In this document: piece by piece, positions 33,296 to 45,411 of the stretch
How positions within the stretch are numbered: position 1 is the first letter of the stretch
Layout: every line of letters starts with the position of its first letter
Assembly: GCA_900169235.1 (NCBI GenBank)
Contig: FWCC01000278.1
Coordinates: forward strand, 62,001 to 126,000
From: Zarea fungicola
Taxonomy: Eukaryota > Ascomycota > Sordariomycetes > Hypocreales > Cordycipitaceae
Reading direction: 5' to 3'
DNA length: 64,000 bases
Notes under the pieces: generated by a model
What the model saw: only the letters and a program-made list of their open reading frames with translations
Databases searched by the model: none
What the model was told of the DNA's origin: nothing
Made by a program: the position numbers and the translations under genes

Positions 33296-36200
33296 CTATG
33301 GAGACACGAGAAGCAAAAAGACTAGACTGAGAATGGAAAGGACAAAACTGAGAACCGCGGCCTGGTAGAAGGCTTCATACAATTTGGCCTTCATGGTTTG
33401 TTTGGCCTTGTTCCTTTGGTTCGACTTGTAGAGGGGCTGAGGGTTTTCTGGTGCGTGGTTCTTTTGCTCCTGCATAGTAGCTACTGTTGGAATCGTTCGT
33501 AGCAGCGAATAATAACGATGCATCATGTTAAAAAAATGAGCGGTATATGAAACAGAGGCTACCAACCCCGGCATCTTGCTTTGGGTAGGTAACTCCAGGC
33601 CTTCGGTCGGTAAATAGTTTTCGTATTCTGCATGGATCGTCTCCTTCGAAATATAGAATATCCCGCGAAGGAAGAATAGCACCATTAGAGTTACACCTTG
33701 AACAGAGCTCAGGTCCCAGTCACTCTGAGCCATTCCAGCCCATCCCGACATCTTTATAACAGAGAACAGCATTGACCAGAAGAGTATTATGTTCAAGGTA
33801 ACCAAGAGAAGATAAAGCCACACTGCCAAAATAACCACTCCGCCCACAATCGAAAATGGAAGGCACCACAACAAGCACAATAGCGAGAGCCAAGAGGTTG
33901 AGGTGATGCATGCTAAAACGCCATACTCGCGATACATATGGCGGCTATGCGAACTTGGGCAGAATGTACCAGGCCAACCGAATGGCACGATCAAAAACCA
34001 AAAAGTACAAATGCTGTGCTGAGAAAACCAGGTTTCTGAAGCTACCGCTGTAACTGCCGCGGTTGAGATGGAAAAGCGAAATAGAAGTTCGGAAAAATTT
34101 CGTGAGGAAGGCCGAAAACAAAGAGACAAGAACATTGCGAGATCCAGCATGAAACAAAACGATGGTATGAGCTGACGAGTAATCGATACTAGCTGAGCCA
34201 GGAGAAACGGGAATAATAGCATCGAAATGAGACAGGTAAAGGTAACCCAGGATATGAGGTCCGGCCAAAACTTTCCGAAATTCTTCCCGTAGGTCCAATA
34301 GAAGGCACTTGGGTGGAACTGAATAGCATCGAGGTAATTGCTACCGCCATTTGATCTCAACTGGGCATATTGAATGTCCTCCGAGGAGGTAGAAAGGTCA
34401 AAATCTGGTTGTTCAACTCCAGCTAAAGCCTCGTTTGATGACCCATCTTCACCTTCTTGCCAGTGATGGAGGTCTGCGACAAGCCACTTATGAAGTGAAG
34501 GCAGCAGGCTAACTAGAGTTCTCAAATTGAACCTCGTTAGCAACTCCTCGCGTGCCTGGAAAGCATGAAAAATTAGGCGTGAGAGCGCATATGAAGTCAA
34601 CGGCAGTCGAGGTGCAGTCGTCCTTTCTCTCAGGGATAAAAGATGAATGGACTTCCAGCAGGCCTCGAACATCAGAAGGTTTGCCTTTTCCCTATTAACA
34701 TGATACTGAGATATGACAGGCTGTGTTTTGAGATATTCACTCTGGAGATAACGTTTCACAGACAGGTGAGTAAACTTGACCATGCCACTTAAACTGTCAT
34801 GATAGATTAGAGGCTGGCATATTTTGAAAGAATTCTCCCAGTTTTGAACCTCCTCTGGTCGGAAGTCTTCATTCTGGCTTCCTCTTCTGGAAGACAACAT
34901 TAGAGCCATTCCTAGTTCCTGTCGATATAATGGTCTCTGGGCAACAGCGACAATTTGTAAAAGCTGCTGTGCGCATGGGCTTAATTCGTCATTGATATGA
35001 CACAAGATTCGATCGTATAATTGGTTCAGCCCTTTGGGTACGTCTTCAAGTTTTTCAATAGCCTCGAAGGCTCTGGTTTCGTACAAAACTTGAATGCTCA
35101 TAGAAGCCCATAAGAAAGTTCCTCCAGCCCTATCCAGGAGCACTGTTTTGATCGATTCTCTGAGATTTTCAGGATACTCTTGCCGAAGAGATATTTCATT
35201 TACCCGACTGTTAATAAACTTCTTTAGATCACCACTGATCATTTCCGAATCAATATGAAGGCTCAAAGTTGAAGGTATGCTCTGTGACACATTGTTTGAT
35301 CTAGAAGTCAGGACAATCTTCACACGTGTCTGGTTTGTACAGTCAGTGCCCAAAAGTCTCTCGAGCCCGGAGAGCAGCAAATGATGTGATTTAGTATCGC
35401 ATTCGTCCAAGGCATCAAGGACCAGGTAAAGGCGCCCCATGTTAGCGTCTTGCAGAATGGCCACTAAAATCTCCCACAGACTAAACTGATCACTGAGAAG
35501 GTCTGATCCTCGTTGCTCATAAGTCTCTTGGATATGACCGAAGAGAATTGATCGTTGTTTCAGTATTTGCGTGAGTAGCCCTCTTAGCATGGACGCCAAA
35601 GTGCGACGTCGATGGTCAGTAGCATCACAAAGAAAAAAAGCCACAGTGGTATTGGAGCTTTTTCCCACCAGTTTGGTCAGCTCATCAATCAAGAAGAGCG
35701 ATAGCGTGGTTTTGCCCATTCCAGGGGCGCCATGCAAGCAGAGTAGCTGTGGTCCTTGCTCATTTAGCCAAGAGATATATTTCTCCTCCTTCAGGATCCA
35801 TTCGCAGCTCTCTGAGACTGGGCGACCCTGGTTATGGCGGAGCGAATGGTAATCACTTCTTGGATCCGTTGGGCCGCTACACAGAGCTTTCAAGCAACGC
35901 ATATTATCATCCGTCATATCTATTCAACGCAGCCGTATTAGAGCGTGGTCATGAAGATTTTACTTGAGTTGTTTTGCAAAAAGCAGCAGGAGTGAGTGCT
36001 AATGATGTAGAGCTGTCAATGAAGTGTCATTAGTGCGTAACGTACTAGATTTCAAGCACCGAGACTGTTCTGTCAATCGAGCTGCTATTCGGCAGATGTG
36101 GGATGAGACTTTCTTATAATTTGATTCTTCTGCCGTTGCAAACTTGTTGAGCTTGAAGTGATCTGACTCCAAGGCTATGGAAGAGGCACCCACGAGGCGT

Positions 36201-37138
36201 GCGGATACTTCATCCACAATCTATATGAGCGGCACAAGTCAGCAATGTAATGTCGACGCAATCACGTCTGCCCTGAATTAAACCCTACCATCGTGTTGTA
36301 ACAGAGACCTTTGTGCAAGCGCTGGCCTATGTTGGACTCATAGGTCTCGAAGCAACAAATAAGTGAATGAGATTTTAGAAGGCCTTGGTCAGACACCGTC
36401 TTCATAAAATCGTTGATGAAGTCAAAGGTCTCCATACACGACTTGTCGACTTGGTCAATAAAAGTCGAGTCACCATAGCCGCAGATCTCTGCAGTTGACG
36501 CGATTAAAATGCCGAGCCTATGAATTGAAGATCCTCGGTGTGGCGTTCCCAGAAGGATGATACCTTCAATGGCGTCCAGTAGATGATGATACATGCTTGC
36601 TTTCATAGATGCACGTACTACAGCCTTCTCGATGAGGAGCCCGCCGAAAGAGTGGCCGACAAATATGAGCGGATTTCTTTTGCAATATTTCTGTTTAAAA
36701 TTGAAAAGTCAGCCTTGATTGAGAGAAGCGCCGCCACTAGCATACTACCTTTGTTCGCTCATTGTTGATGCTGTCAAGCATTTCATCAGCGACTGTGGTT
36801 AATCGCTGCTTTGAAAGATTTTTCCCCACATATTTCGATTTATAATTGTAGCAGAATATTCGTGCTCGGAGAGAGGGTTCGTATCTGAGCAGCGTGGTCG
36901 GTAGCAAGTCTCGCAGCCAATTCACGTCTTTGGCCATTCCGCGCAGGGGGTCTTTCTTACGGAGCCAAGCGAAGTCTGGGTTTGCTCCTAGACCATGGAC
37001 CGCGATGATACTGAGGCACTGGTAAGCTGAATAATCTCCCTTTGTCATACGGTGCCAAGAAAGGCAGTTGAGCAACTCACTCAACACAGGTCTGGTCGCC
37101 AGACGACTGGTCGCTGCGAGGGATGGATGTTCCATCAT
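33296..37138 (-). CDS. NLR-like protein: SesB-type hydrolase, NACHT ATPase, polytopic membrane C-terminus
   Basis: Four exons join exactly in frame: 36749-37138, 36289-36690, 36046-36220 and 33296-35919, about 1196 aa. The N-terminus is an alpha/beta hydrolase of the SesB/PGAP1-like type: AVHGLGANP, nucleophile elbow GHSFGG and LLGTPHRGS. A NACHT domain follows, with Walker A GAPGMGKTT (about 386) and Walker B LVLDALDECD, then helical segments with FTHLSVKRYL. In place of WD or ankyrin repeats, the last 300 residues (from about 880) hold roughly six to eight hydrophobic helices, the last at the very C-terminus. Fungal NLRs of this type act in non-self recognition, with the hydrolase as likely effector. 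Here the membrane region replaces the usual sensor repeats. An ancestral-looking 140-bp upstream block is shared with the ankyrin gene at 42733-45411. Confidence 0.88.
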
Positions 37139-37620
37139 GAATCAAAACTATACCCTGCTTTGTGGGCACAAAATAGAGAGTAAGTCAGGTGTTGCAGCAA
37201 ACTCTTTGCACAGAAGCCTACCATAGCCTTGGCCTGGCCGTGCTGCCGCTACTCCAACCTTTGTGTCTTGAGCGGCGTGGACTAGACGACGGGCAAGCTT
37301 AAACAACGATAAAAAGTAGAAGGAATAGAAAACCCTTCAGAGAAGAAATTCAATGATTTCAAAGTTGGCTGATTCTGATGTTTTGATTGCTCGGGAGCCA
37401 AAGTTTGGGGGCTGCTGTCCAGATTTGTGGGAAAAACCTTGCTTGCCGCCAGCGAATGCAGGAGAGAAATCATAGGACCACCCTGACGTGGCCTGCAGCA
37501 TGACCAAGCTGGAGCACTTGCGCACATGATCTTTAACACATCTGGGGGATTCTCAGTATGCTGGTACAAGCTGCATAGGAATATTGCTAAGGGGGCCCAT
37601 GGCTGACTCCCTGTCCGGTT

Positions 37621-37763
37621 GAGCGAATGGTGCGACCCCTGCAGGCGCTGAAGCAGCCTGAGACATGGCGACGCCGAATTTAATTGGGCGGAATAAAAGT
37701 TCAGCTGCCAAGCGCTGCTGCTGCTGCATGCCGGGTAAATTTGATGCACAAGAATGTTGAAAG
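37621..37763. promoter_or_regulatory. Upstream module shared with the ankyrin gene, copy 1
   Basis: This block matches 45827-45970 over its whole length in the same orientation, with short indels: GCGCTGAAG, ACGCCGA.TTT.ATTGGGCGG, TTCAGCTGCCAA and GCCGGGTAAAT are identical landmarks. It lies 483-625 bp upstream of the SesB-NACHT start, on the promoter side of the minus-strand gene. Confidence 0.6.
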
Positions 37764-38819
37764 ACTAGGCTGCATGTTGAGCTCCATTACGGATCGGACA
37801 TCTAGTTCTATTCTCGAACTTTAACAACCCTACCATAGTCAGCAAAGAGTTTCGCTGATCCATGTACTGGCATCTGTTGACAAGATAATTAGATTTGGCA
37901 ATTCAATCGATAAAAGTATAGAAGGCAAGTTAATGGAGGCGAAAATATAATAGTTAAACGACGAATGCATAAGTCTTCCACGCGTTTACCAGTAACTAAT
38001 TTCTAATGCCAAAGAAACGTCTCAATTCCAACTAATGTCATAATAGCGTCGCGCGGCAGCTCCATGGACGCGACTAAACAGCACGGGATTTTACTACGCT
38101 AACGCGTATGCGACAACGATGCGTTGGTGTAGATGCCGACAAAGAAGCTGTTGCATTCTTTGGCCGAGGTACCAGGATAGCAGTACATCTGCAGAATACG
38201 CATACCGCCCGTTGGCACGTCGAATCTCAATCGTTAAATCGATGGCGGTGCTGATTCTGACGTGCCATTAGCCTTGGTAATATTGAAACCACAATCAATA
38301 CCTTTCCAAGAGTTTGCATTCTTCGATCAGAAAAGCTGGTTTTATTCGATCCGCATTAGGTTATCAAATGTTAGCCATGATAATATCTTAGGCTTTTGGC
38401 ACTGCCAGTAGTCCTACACCTGTTTTGTGAGAGAGGCAACGTATGCTGGAGCCCAACACAGTCTTCAGGTAGTCAGCATGTAGGCGGCCTGTCACGGAGG
38501 TACAAGGCACTTTTTAATTCTCCTCTTACAGAAACATCAGTTTCGCCCCATTTTTTCTATTGTTCTTTATTGGGAAAAAGAGTTGCAGGACATGCCAACT
38601 CAGCCAGAATGCAGCAATGCCACCGCCCGGCCGGTTTATGCGGCCGCCCTGCCTCCGACGCCATGATTGGCAGGCGATGCGCTACGGGTGCATGAGGCTG
38701 ACCGCGAGGCTAATGCGGCCACGCTCTTAGTAAACTATATAGCGGCGAGCCTGAACCCGTAATGAGAGGGCCAAAAGCATCGTCTATTCAAACTCGGCCA
38801 TCAAGCGATCAGACTTAAG
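37764..38819. other. Intergenic region upstream of the HET gene
   Basis: No gene is seen. A TATATA motif at 38736-38741 lies 79 bp upstream of the HET start codon and may be its TATA box. Confidence 0.45.
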
Positions 38820-40646
38820 ATGGCAGCAAACCAGTCCAAGCGTCGTGTAGAGCAAGATGCTGGACTCGACGCGCAGCAGAGCCAAGCCAAAGAAACTAAA
38901 TTAATTTACGAACAACTCAGCCAGAAACCCCCAAGTACGAGATTTTTGACAATCAAAAGAGCGGCCAACGAGAATGACGCAATATCTTGTGAGATTTTCC
39001 CGGCCACCTTTGGAGAAAATCGCAAATTTGAAGCCTTGTCGTACAGATGGGGTGAGAAGCTGGCCGATAAACCTATTCTCCTCAACGGTGTTGAGAAAAC
39101 AGTAACGCAGAGTCTCAGCGATGCATTGATGTTTCTACGCAACCGCCCTGGCACCGATACGTTGTACTGGGTAGATGCTCTGTGCATCAATCAAGACGAT
39201 ATGGCTGAGCGCAACGAGCAGGTGAAATTGATGCGGCACATTTACTTTCGTGCATCTAAAGTCTTGGTATGGCTCGGGAAAATGTACGACAAGTACGAAT
39301 CAATGCTCCCCGAGCTACGTGATCTTCGCCATGCAACGGCGATCGTGCCTCCAGGCCAAGTCAAACCAGCGGGGAAAAATCTCCACATGGCGCAGGACGT
39401 ACTGGCTACCGAAAATCTTGCGACATGGAAGAAGGGTGAACGAATGGCAAAAGAGCTGTACCGTGATGAATATTGGAACAGAGTATGGATCGTACAGGAG
39501 ATTGGCCTTGCAAAGCAGATAGAGGTTTGCTTTGGTAATGCTTCCATTAACTGGAGCGCATTTGTCAACCTCTTTAGTCTGCATAATATAGGTGATGGAG
39601 GTCCTTTAAAGCTAAATACGACAAGAACCGGAGAGGAATATGGGAGCTGCGAGCTGTTCCAGCTTCTGCAACACTACAAGAATGCCCAGTGCAAAGACCC
39701 CAAAGACAAAGTCTATGGATTGATTGGACTTGCATCTGATGTCCAAAAGTTTCCTCTGGACTATAAAAAAAGCATTCTACAAATATGGACTGACGTTATG
39801 GAATTTGCTAACGAATTTGGACTGCTTAACGACAAGGACGTGGTGGCGATGGGCGGACTTGTCAAGTTTACTCTCATGGGGAACAATGCCGACCCTCTAT
39901 CGCGAATTAAACAGACCTACGGGCCCGCTGAAGAAGCCAAATCCATTCTTGATAGACCGAATTCGCCAAAAGTGTTCCATATCCCTACCAAGGTGCTTGG
40001 CTGCATACGATATATCGGCCCCAGCCCTGACGAAATTATTAGCGATCCGTTCAAACAAGAAATATGGGAGCAGAACATTCAAGCCAACTTTCAGAAGAAT
40101 GCCGGATCTGCGCATTTGGAGAGCGATATATTTCTCAGGACCATTTTGGACCCGAACAGATCTGGGCTGTCAATGGCATGCTTTACATATACAAGTCTGG
40201 CGAAGTGGACTACAGGTAATATACGTTACTCACTTCTGGGAACACTTGAAGACAAAATAACTACCGCCCAGCAGCAGGCTAGTGAAGGGGATGGCATGTC
40301 AGAGCATGGACCAACAGCCTTAGACTCTGAATCAAGAAACATACGACTTTACCAGTTCTATTACTCTTATCACGGCTCCCAGTGCAAAATGGGACTGGCT
40401 TCAGCGAACGCGCGACCAGGCGACTTGATCTGCTGGGTTGAATCCTCTAAAAGAGCCATTATTCTCCGTCTGCATTATTTACATTCTTATCGGTGCAGAA
40501 TTCAGGCTGTAGGAACGGCAACCGTGTCAAGTGACCTACAGGGCATTTCCCTAACTGAACATGCAAATCGCTTTCAAGAATGCGACTTGGGAGACATTCC
40601 AGCTCAATTGGATTCCATGTTCCTTTTTATGCTGTTAGAGGATTAG
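38820..40646 (+). CDS. HET (heterokaryon incompatibility) domain protein
   Basis: A single exon of 608 aa from an ATG at 38820. The HET domain occupies about residues 40-290, with the diagnostic motifs FEALSYRWGE, YWVDALCINQDD and ASKVLVWLGKMYDKYE, followed by WNRVWIVQEIGLA and DPKDKVYGLIGLASD. HET proteins trigger programmed cell death on non-self recognition during hyphal fusion and are often paired with NLR genes; a SesB-NACHT gene lies 1.7 kb away on the opposite strand. The C-terminal 250 residues have no recognised domain. The frame is intact and of usual length for the family. Confidence 0.95.
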   Translation: MAANQSKRRVEQDAGLDAQQSQAKETKLIYEQLSQKPPSTRFLTIKRAANENDAISCEIFPATFGENRKFEALSYRWGEKLADKPILLNGVEKTVTQSLSDALMFLRNRPGTDTLYWVDALCINQDDMAERNEQVKLMRHIYFRASKVLVWLGKMYDKYESMLPELRDLRHATAIVPPGQVKPAGKNLHMAQDVLATENLATWKKGERMAKELYRDEYWNRVWIVQEIGLAKQIEVCFGNASINWSAFVNLFSLHNIGDGGPLKLNTTRTGEEYGSCELFQLLQHYKNAQCKDPKDKVYGLIGLASDVQKFPLDYKKSILQIWTDVMEFANEFGLLNDKDVVAMGGLVKFTLMGNNADPLSRIKQTYGPAEEAKSILDRPNSPKVFHIPTKVLGCIRYIGPSPDEIISDPFKQEIWEQNIQANFQKNAGSAHLESDIFLRTILDPNRSGLSMACFTYTSLAKWTTGNIRYSLLGTLEDKITTAQQQASEGDGMSEHGPTALDSESRNIRLYQFYYSYHGSQCKMGLASANARPGDLICWVESSKRAIILRLHYLHSYRCRIQAVGTATVSSDLQGISLTEHANRFQECDLGDIPAQLDSMFLFMLLED

Positions 40647-40998
40647 GAAATCGATAACAGCATTTCTTCCGTCGATTTTTAGACCTGTTTGTTTTATGGC
40701 TCAAAGGCAGAGAGCGTCCGGAGGTTAGTCCTGCAGCGCCGAAGTTTGGAACAATACGTGAAATTGCTTTATTTTTTCTCTTGTCCGAGAAGCTGTAGCT
40801 GCAAATCTCTGGCCTCGTGTGCAAGTGTTGCTGTCACTATTTGTAAGCTCACCCCCGCACAAATTGTAAACCAGCGGAGCTAATAACACCGCGTAATAAT
40901 TACGCTGGTTGCTTCTAGATGCTAACTTTCGAGCAACAAACTTAGTGCTGTGCCCGTCGCTCATCACACTGTCGCTGTATGGCGGCGTTCAATTAGCC

Positions 40999-42387
40999 AT
41001 GTCTTCAACGGATCTGCAGCGGCCTTGCAAGTTGTCTCCCATCGACTGGCTAATGCCACGATCATACATCAGTCAGCTGTTATTTTTCCCACTTGTAAGC
41101 CCCGATGCAGCGGCGGTTTTGCGGAATGGCCTCAGAGGCACACTTTCGGATATCCCCTACCTCGCTAGCGAGGTTCTAGGCCATTACGCTCCTAAGAACT
41201 CCGTTACGTTGGGCAACCCTGGTTTCTCTCTTGACGACCTATTTAGCGTATTAGACTTGACGCGAACCATCAGGTACAGTGCATTGCGCACTGCGGGCTT
41301 CATGCCTTCTGCTTTGGCGGAGTTGAACTCGCATTTGGTCCACCACAGTGTGACAAAACGCCAAATTGTCTTTCAAGCAACACTGGCATTGCTGGACGGC
41401 GGTGCTGTCCTGTCAGTAAATGTACACCACTCTACGACCGACATTACTGGCTTCTCAGCTTTGCTAGCGGTATGGGCCTCTCACTGCAAGTATGGCACGT
41501 CCGAGTCTCTTCACTTCTCGAAAATCTGGCTAGACCGTGATGCATTGTTCAACACACCACACCATTCGGCCGACGGCATACATGATAGGCCGCCGTCGCT
41601 TTTGCACTGGGACAATCCCATTGGAGTAGAGAATCTGGCAACGGCCGCGGGTCTCAGTCAATTGGAAACATGCATTTTCAGGTTTCCGGCTGCCTCTTTA
41701 CAACAGCTCAAGCGCCAGGTATTGAAATGTCTGGAAAGCAAAGTGCCATGGGTTTCCACCATGGACATCCTGACGGCACTTATCTGGAGCGCCATCATAT
41801 CCGCAGAAATGACCAGCGACTCCCGTGTTGCAGCCACCAAGAGCCGGCACCAAACTGACGGGATGCAATTAATGCGTATTCCTGTGAATTTCCGCAGCCT
41901 GCACGAACCGCCGTTGCCAGAGCATTATCTCGGAGCGGCCTTCGCCATTTCTCTGGTTCGAGCAGACGAAAAGGATCTCTGTTCCATTGCAGCCAACAAC
42001 GAAACACAGTCACCTTCTCTATTGATCCCGGCATTGGCTCGAGTCGCAACTGCGGTCCGCACTGCCATCTTGGCAATTGACGGCCACGGCGTAAAAGCAG
42101 CTGTGGAGTACATTGCAGCGCAGGAAGATTTGGAACGACTAAAACTCAGTCCACAGCCTGCCAAGGTCTCAATTGTATCCTGGGCCGCTGAAAACGTGTA
42201 CGGGATGGAATGGGGGAGCGAGGTGAGCCGGTGCGAATCTGTCAGACTTCCAGAACTGAAAGGGAAGCGCTATCCAATCATTCTGCCGCGCTTGGCCAAT
42301 GGAGATTTTGAAGTTTTGGTACGGCTCAACTTGGAGACAATGGATTTGTTGCGGCAAGTATGGGTCATGAATATAGGAAAGGGTTAG
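40999..42387 (+). CDS. BAHD-type acyltransferase (fungal transferase family)
   Basis: The first ATG in the frame (40999) gives 462 aa, close to the family norm. The catalytic HHSTTDITG (HHxxxDxxG) lies near residue 143, between the two expected subdomains, and VYGMEWG near residue 400 stands where DFGWG occurs in this superfamily, with Tyr and Met replacing Asp and Phe. Early IDWLMPRSYISQLLFFPL fits the family start. These enzymes move acyl groups from CoA to hydroxyl or amine acceptors of secondary metabolites, as in trichothecene 3-O-acetyltransferase. It lies alone inside the recognition-gene island, 17 kb from the NRPS genes, so its substrate is unknown. Cytosolic; no signal peptide. Confidence 0.88.
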   Translation: MSSTDLQRPCKLSPIDWLMPRSYISQLLFFPLVSPDAAAVLRNGLRGTLSDIPYLASEVLGHYAPKNSVTLGNPGFSLDDLFSVLDLTRTIRYSALRTAGFMPSALAELNSHLVHHSVTKRQIVFQATLALLDGGAVLSVNVHHSTTDITGFSALLAVWASHCKYGTSESLHFSKIWLDRDALFNTPHHSADGIHDRPPSLLHWDNPIGVENLATAAGLSQLETCIFRFPAASLQQLKRQVLKCLESKVPWVSTMDILTALIWSAIISAEMTSDSRVAATKSRHQTDGMQLMRIPVNFRSLHEPPLPEHYLGAAFAISLVRADEKDLCSIAANNETQSPSLLIPALARVATAVRTAILAIDGHGVKAAVEYIAAQEDLERLKLSPQPAKVSIVSWAAENVYGMEWGSEVSRCESVRLPELKGKRYPIILPRLANGDFEVLVRLNLETMDLLRQVWVMNIGKG

Positions 42388-42398
42388 CGAGTGATGAT

Positions 42399-42485
42399 CG
42401 GCATGAAGAGTTTGAAAGCACATCCCACGGAAATGTACTATGATGTGAAAATAACGATAGTGCCGCTCAAAGTCTAATATTCATC
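42399..42485. repeat. Direct repeat flanking the ankyrin gene, left copy
   Basis: GCATGAAGAGTTTGAAAGCA and the following CATCCCACGGAAATGTACTA line up with 46107-46195 at most positions. It lies just after the BAHD stop codon, 250 bp from the 3' end of the ankyrin gene. Confidence 0.6.
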
Positions 42486-42732
42486 AGCATTTGCTTTCCT
42501 GGTCTACGGCCACATCTAAGAAATAAAAGTTGGCATCTATGGCCAGGGAGGGGTCACTGAATCACGACATATCCGATTGTTCCCCGTCCAGATGACTCAA
42601 TGGGCAAACAATGTCTGTTCTAGACTAACTATGAGAATGATGAAGAAGTAATTCATCGGAAAGCGGCTTGTCTAGTCTGAATTGGCTTTGAGCTGTAGCC
42701 TAGTAAAATTGTAGCATCCAGAAGCCGCAATC

Positions 42733-45411
42733 TTAGCAGGCATTACCGCTGTCCACCTTGGCGGTTGTTTTCTTGCTCTGCCGCGCCTGCCCAGTTAGCC
42801 ACCCTATTGATCTATGTACAATGTATCCCAAAAGCCACCACTCAGAGGGTCTCGTCTGAGTAGGATTGGAGTCTTGAAGTTCCTCCCCCTTTTCCTTCCA
42901 ACGATCATCACTCCGCATACTTCTCACTATCTTATCTCTCCAATGGGAGTAGAATCTCCCAGCAAAACTCGTGATGATCTCCAGATTAAAGGCAACAAAC
43001 AAAGTTATGAAGCCAACAATTGCTGAGGTGATAACAAACGGATATCTTGTGGCACTGTCCATAATATTTGGAATGGCCCAGAGCGCCTATTCAGAAAACT
43101 CAGCATGCTGCTGACAAGGCCGAAGCTCGGCATGGTATAATGGCAAAGGACGCGGAGGTACTCGCAGCACAGAACGCCAACGGCAAATAGAAAATGCTCA
43201 CATACGTAAGCAACATCACATTCTTTCCTAGTCTGGTCGAAATTCTCGCTTCGGTAACTGAAGCCCAGGCAAATTCCTGTCGAAAATGAGCTGGGATGAT
43301 TCCTGGAATGTTGCACATTATACTCACAATCTGTAAGAGATCTCTAACGATTTGATCCAACTGCCCGATTCGATTGCTTACTTCAGATTCAAGTTCATTC
43401 GTCAGCAGGTTGTCTAGATCTTTTGGAACATTGTTTGCGTTGTAGCGTTGGCAGTAGGCCCTGACAAATTTCCTAGCCTCTCGAACTTGGTCTTTTAGGA
43501 TGCTACGGAGCTCAGCCCACTTCTGCGCATCGTTGGCAAGACAATCTATTAGCTCAGGGCTATTTCCTTTTAAACTGAATTGATCAAGTCGCTGTATCAC
43601 GTTAGAATTAGTAAACAAGAACACTTTAAGTGTTGCCTCAATACAAACTGATGTAACTCACTCTTGTGGATAGATGCTCCTCAGCTTGCTGACATAAGTC
43701 TACCCATCTTCCTTTCAGGTAGACAATGAACAAATTGAAAAAATGAATACCATCATCTGGTATCCAACCATATGGCAGCGTGCTGAAGTAGACTGTCGAT
43801 CTCCAAGGGGACCTCTCTGGGTCTACGGGTCGTAGGATATTCCATGCTATTCTGCATTGGTTGCCACCATGAATGCTGAAGTATTTTCGTGAAGCCTGCT
43901 CTCCAACAGGGAACCAAAGTGAAATAGAAACGTCAACTCTTTGACTACCAGTTTCCATTGGGAGAGAAATATGCAATTTATAGGGCTCCAGTGGCTCATT
44001 TGAGACAGAGATCGGTGCCTTCGGCCAGAAAAGGGTTTCTGAGTCATCCTCAAATAAGCTGGGAAATATTAGTTTGCTTTTTAAGAAACGAGGAGATGTC
44101 ATACAAAATACGTCTTTCGGTTTCAGAGGACTGCTGCAATAGTTCTTCGACTGTGGGAAACGCAGCCGGAAAATCCACACGTGTCGCTCCTCCACTTCCT
44201 TCTGATAACTGCACAAGATGACCGCCCTCTCTCCCGAATGCATTGCACCAGTCCTGCGTCATGATATCTGTCATGTTGGATTTGTGTTGGAGTAACTCCT
44301 GAATAAGATCGCAACTCTTGGTCTGAATTGCTAACCGGAGCGGTGTCATACCGTAATTATTCTCACGGTTGACATCTGCTCCTGATAAGATAAGTTCTCT
44401 TGCTAGTTCCACATTTCCAATTGATGTGGCGACGTGTAAAGGTGTTTGGCCAAGATCATTTCTTTTATCAACTCCATATCCAGCGTCCAGAAGTAACTTG
44501 ATCAGAGCCTGTTTCCCTTCTTGGATTAGCATATGTAAGGTGATGGTGTCTCTCTTCACGAGTAAATTTACTACATCAATGTGCCCATTCTCAGCAGCTT
44601 GCGAAAGCGGCGTCTGACCGCTGCCGTCTTTAGAGTTCGGGTCGATAGTATTTTGTGCGAGTAGTAGCTGTACCAAGACCTGATTCCCGGTGGCTGCGGC
44701 CTTGGACAGCAGAGTCTGACCAGTATTGTCCTTAGAGTTGAGGTTAAGGTTAAGGCCACCATCCTCAAGTATCAGTTTTACCACAACCTGATGCCCATTT
44801 TCTATTGCCCACGATAACAGGGTTTGACCATGGTAGAGATTTGAAAACAGTAGCTTCACTATGCTAAGATACCTTCGCTCTGCGGCCAACAAGAGCGCTC
44901 TCTGACCATCATTGTTCGAGGTGAGGTCAATGCCATCTTTTGTGAGCAATAGCTCTACCACAGCTTGATGCCCGTTATATGCAGCCTGTGATAGCGGTGT
45001 ATTATCAAAAGAATCTGCAGAGTTGAGGTCAACGCCGTCCTTTGCCAGCAACAGCTTAACCACAACTTGATGCCCGTACATTGCAGCCCATGATAGTGGC
45101 GTCCGACCATACTGATTATCCTTAGCATTTAGATCAATACCGTCCTTTGCGAGCAATAGCTCTACCACAGCTCGATGCCCTTTCATTGCAGCTAGTGCTA
45201 TCGGTGTCCGAAAGTTTTCATTGTCTCCAGAGTTAACATCAATACCATCCTGTGCGAGCAACAGCTCTACCACAGCTTGATGCCCTTCCTGTGCGGCCCA
45301 TGACAGCGGGGTCCGACCATTGACATCTCGGGTATTAATGCTTGCACCGCTTTCCAGTAGTACTTTCACAGCGCCTTGGTTCCCATAAAGGGCGGCTGAG
45401 ATGAGATCCAT
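42733..45411 (-). CDS. Ankyrin-repeat protein with C-terminal membrane domain
   Basis: Five exons fit exactly: 44105-45411, 43662-44058, 43328-43591, 43166-43276 and 42733-43086, about 810 aa. From the ATG at 45411, about eleven ankyrin repeats (GRTPLSWAAQEGHQAVVELLL type) fill residues 1-395. A middle region (WFPVGEQ, SPWRSTVYFSTLPYGW) and a charged helical segment follow, then EFAWASVTEARISTRLGKNV and two membrane segments (MLLTYVSIFYLPLAFCA, YPFVITSAIVGFITLFVAF), the pattern of CorA-like membrane tails in fungal ankyrin proteins. Introns 1-3 are GT-AG; intron 3 (51 nt) keeps the frame if retained. Intron 4 joins in frame only if it starts GCGAGT, a GC-AG intron; a one-base indel is the alternative. 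Ion transport is not implied: such tails are of unknown function. Recognition or signalling role inferred from context. Confidence 0.82.

Noticed and set aside
40909..40998. N-terminal extension of the BAHD acyltransferase
   Set aside because: It lacks an ATG; the family-like sequence begins right after the ATG at 40999.
42733..43276. Calling the ankyrin protein a magnesium transporter because of its CorA-like tail
   Set aside because: Only the general two-helix pattern is seen; the GMN-type signature of true CorA channels is not visible.
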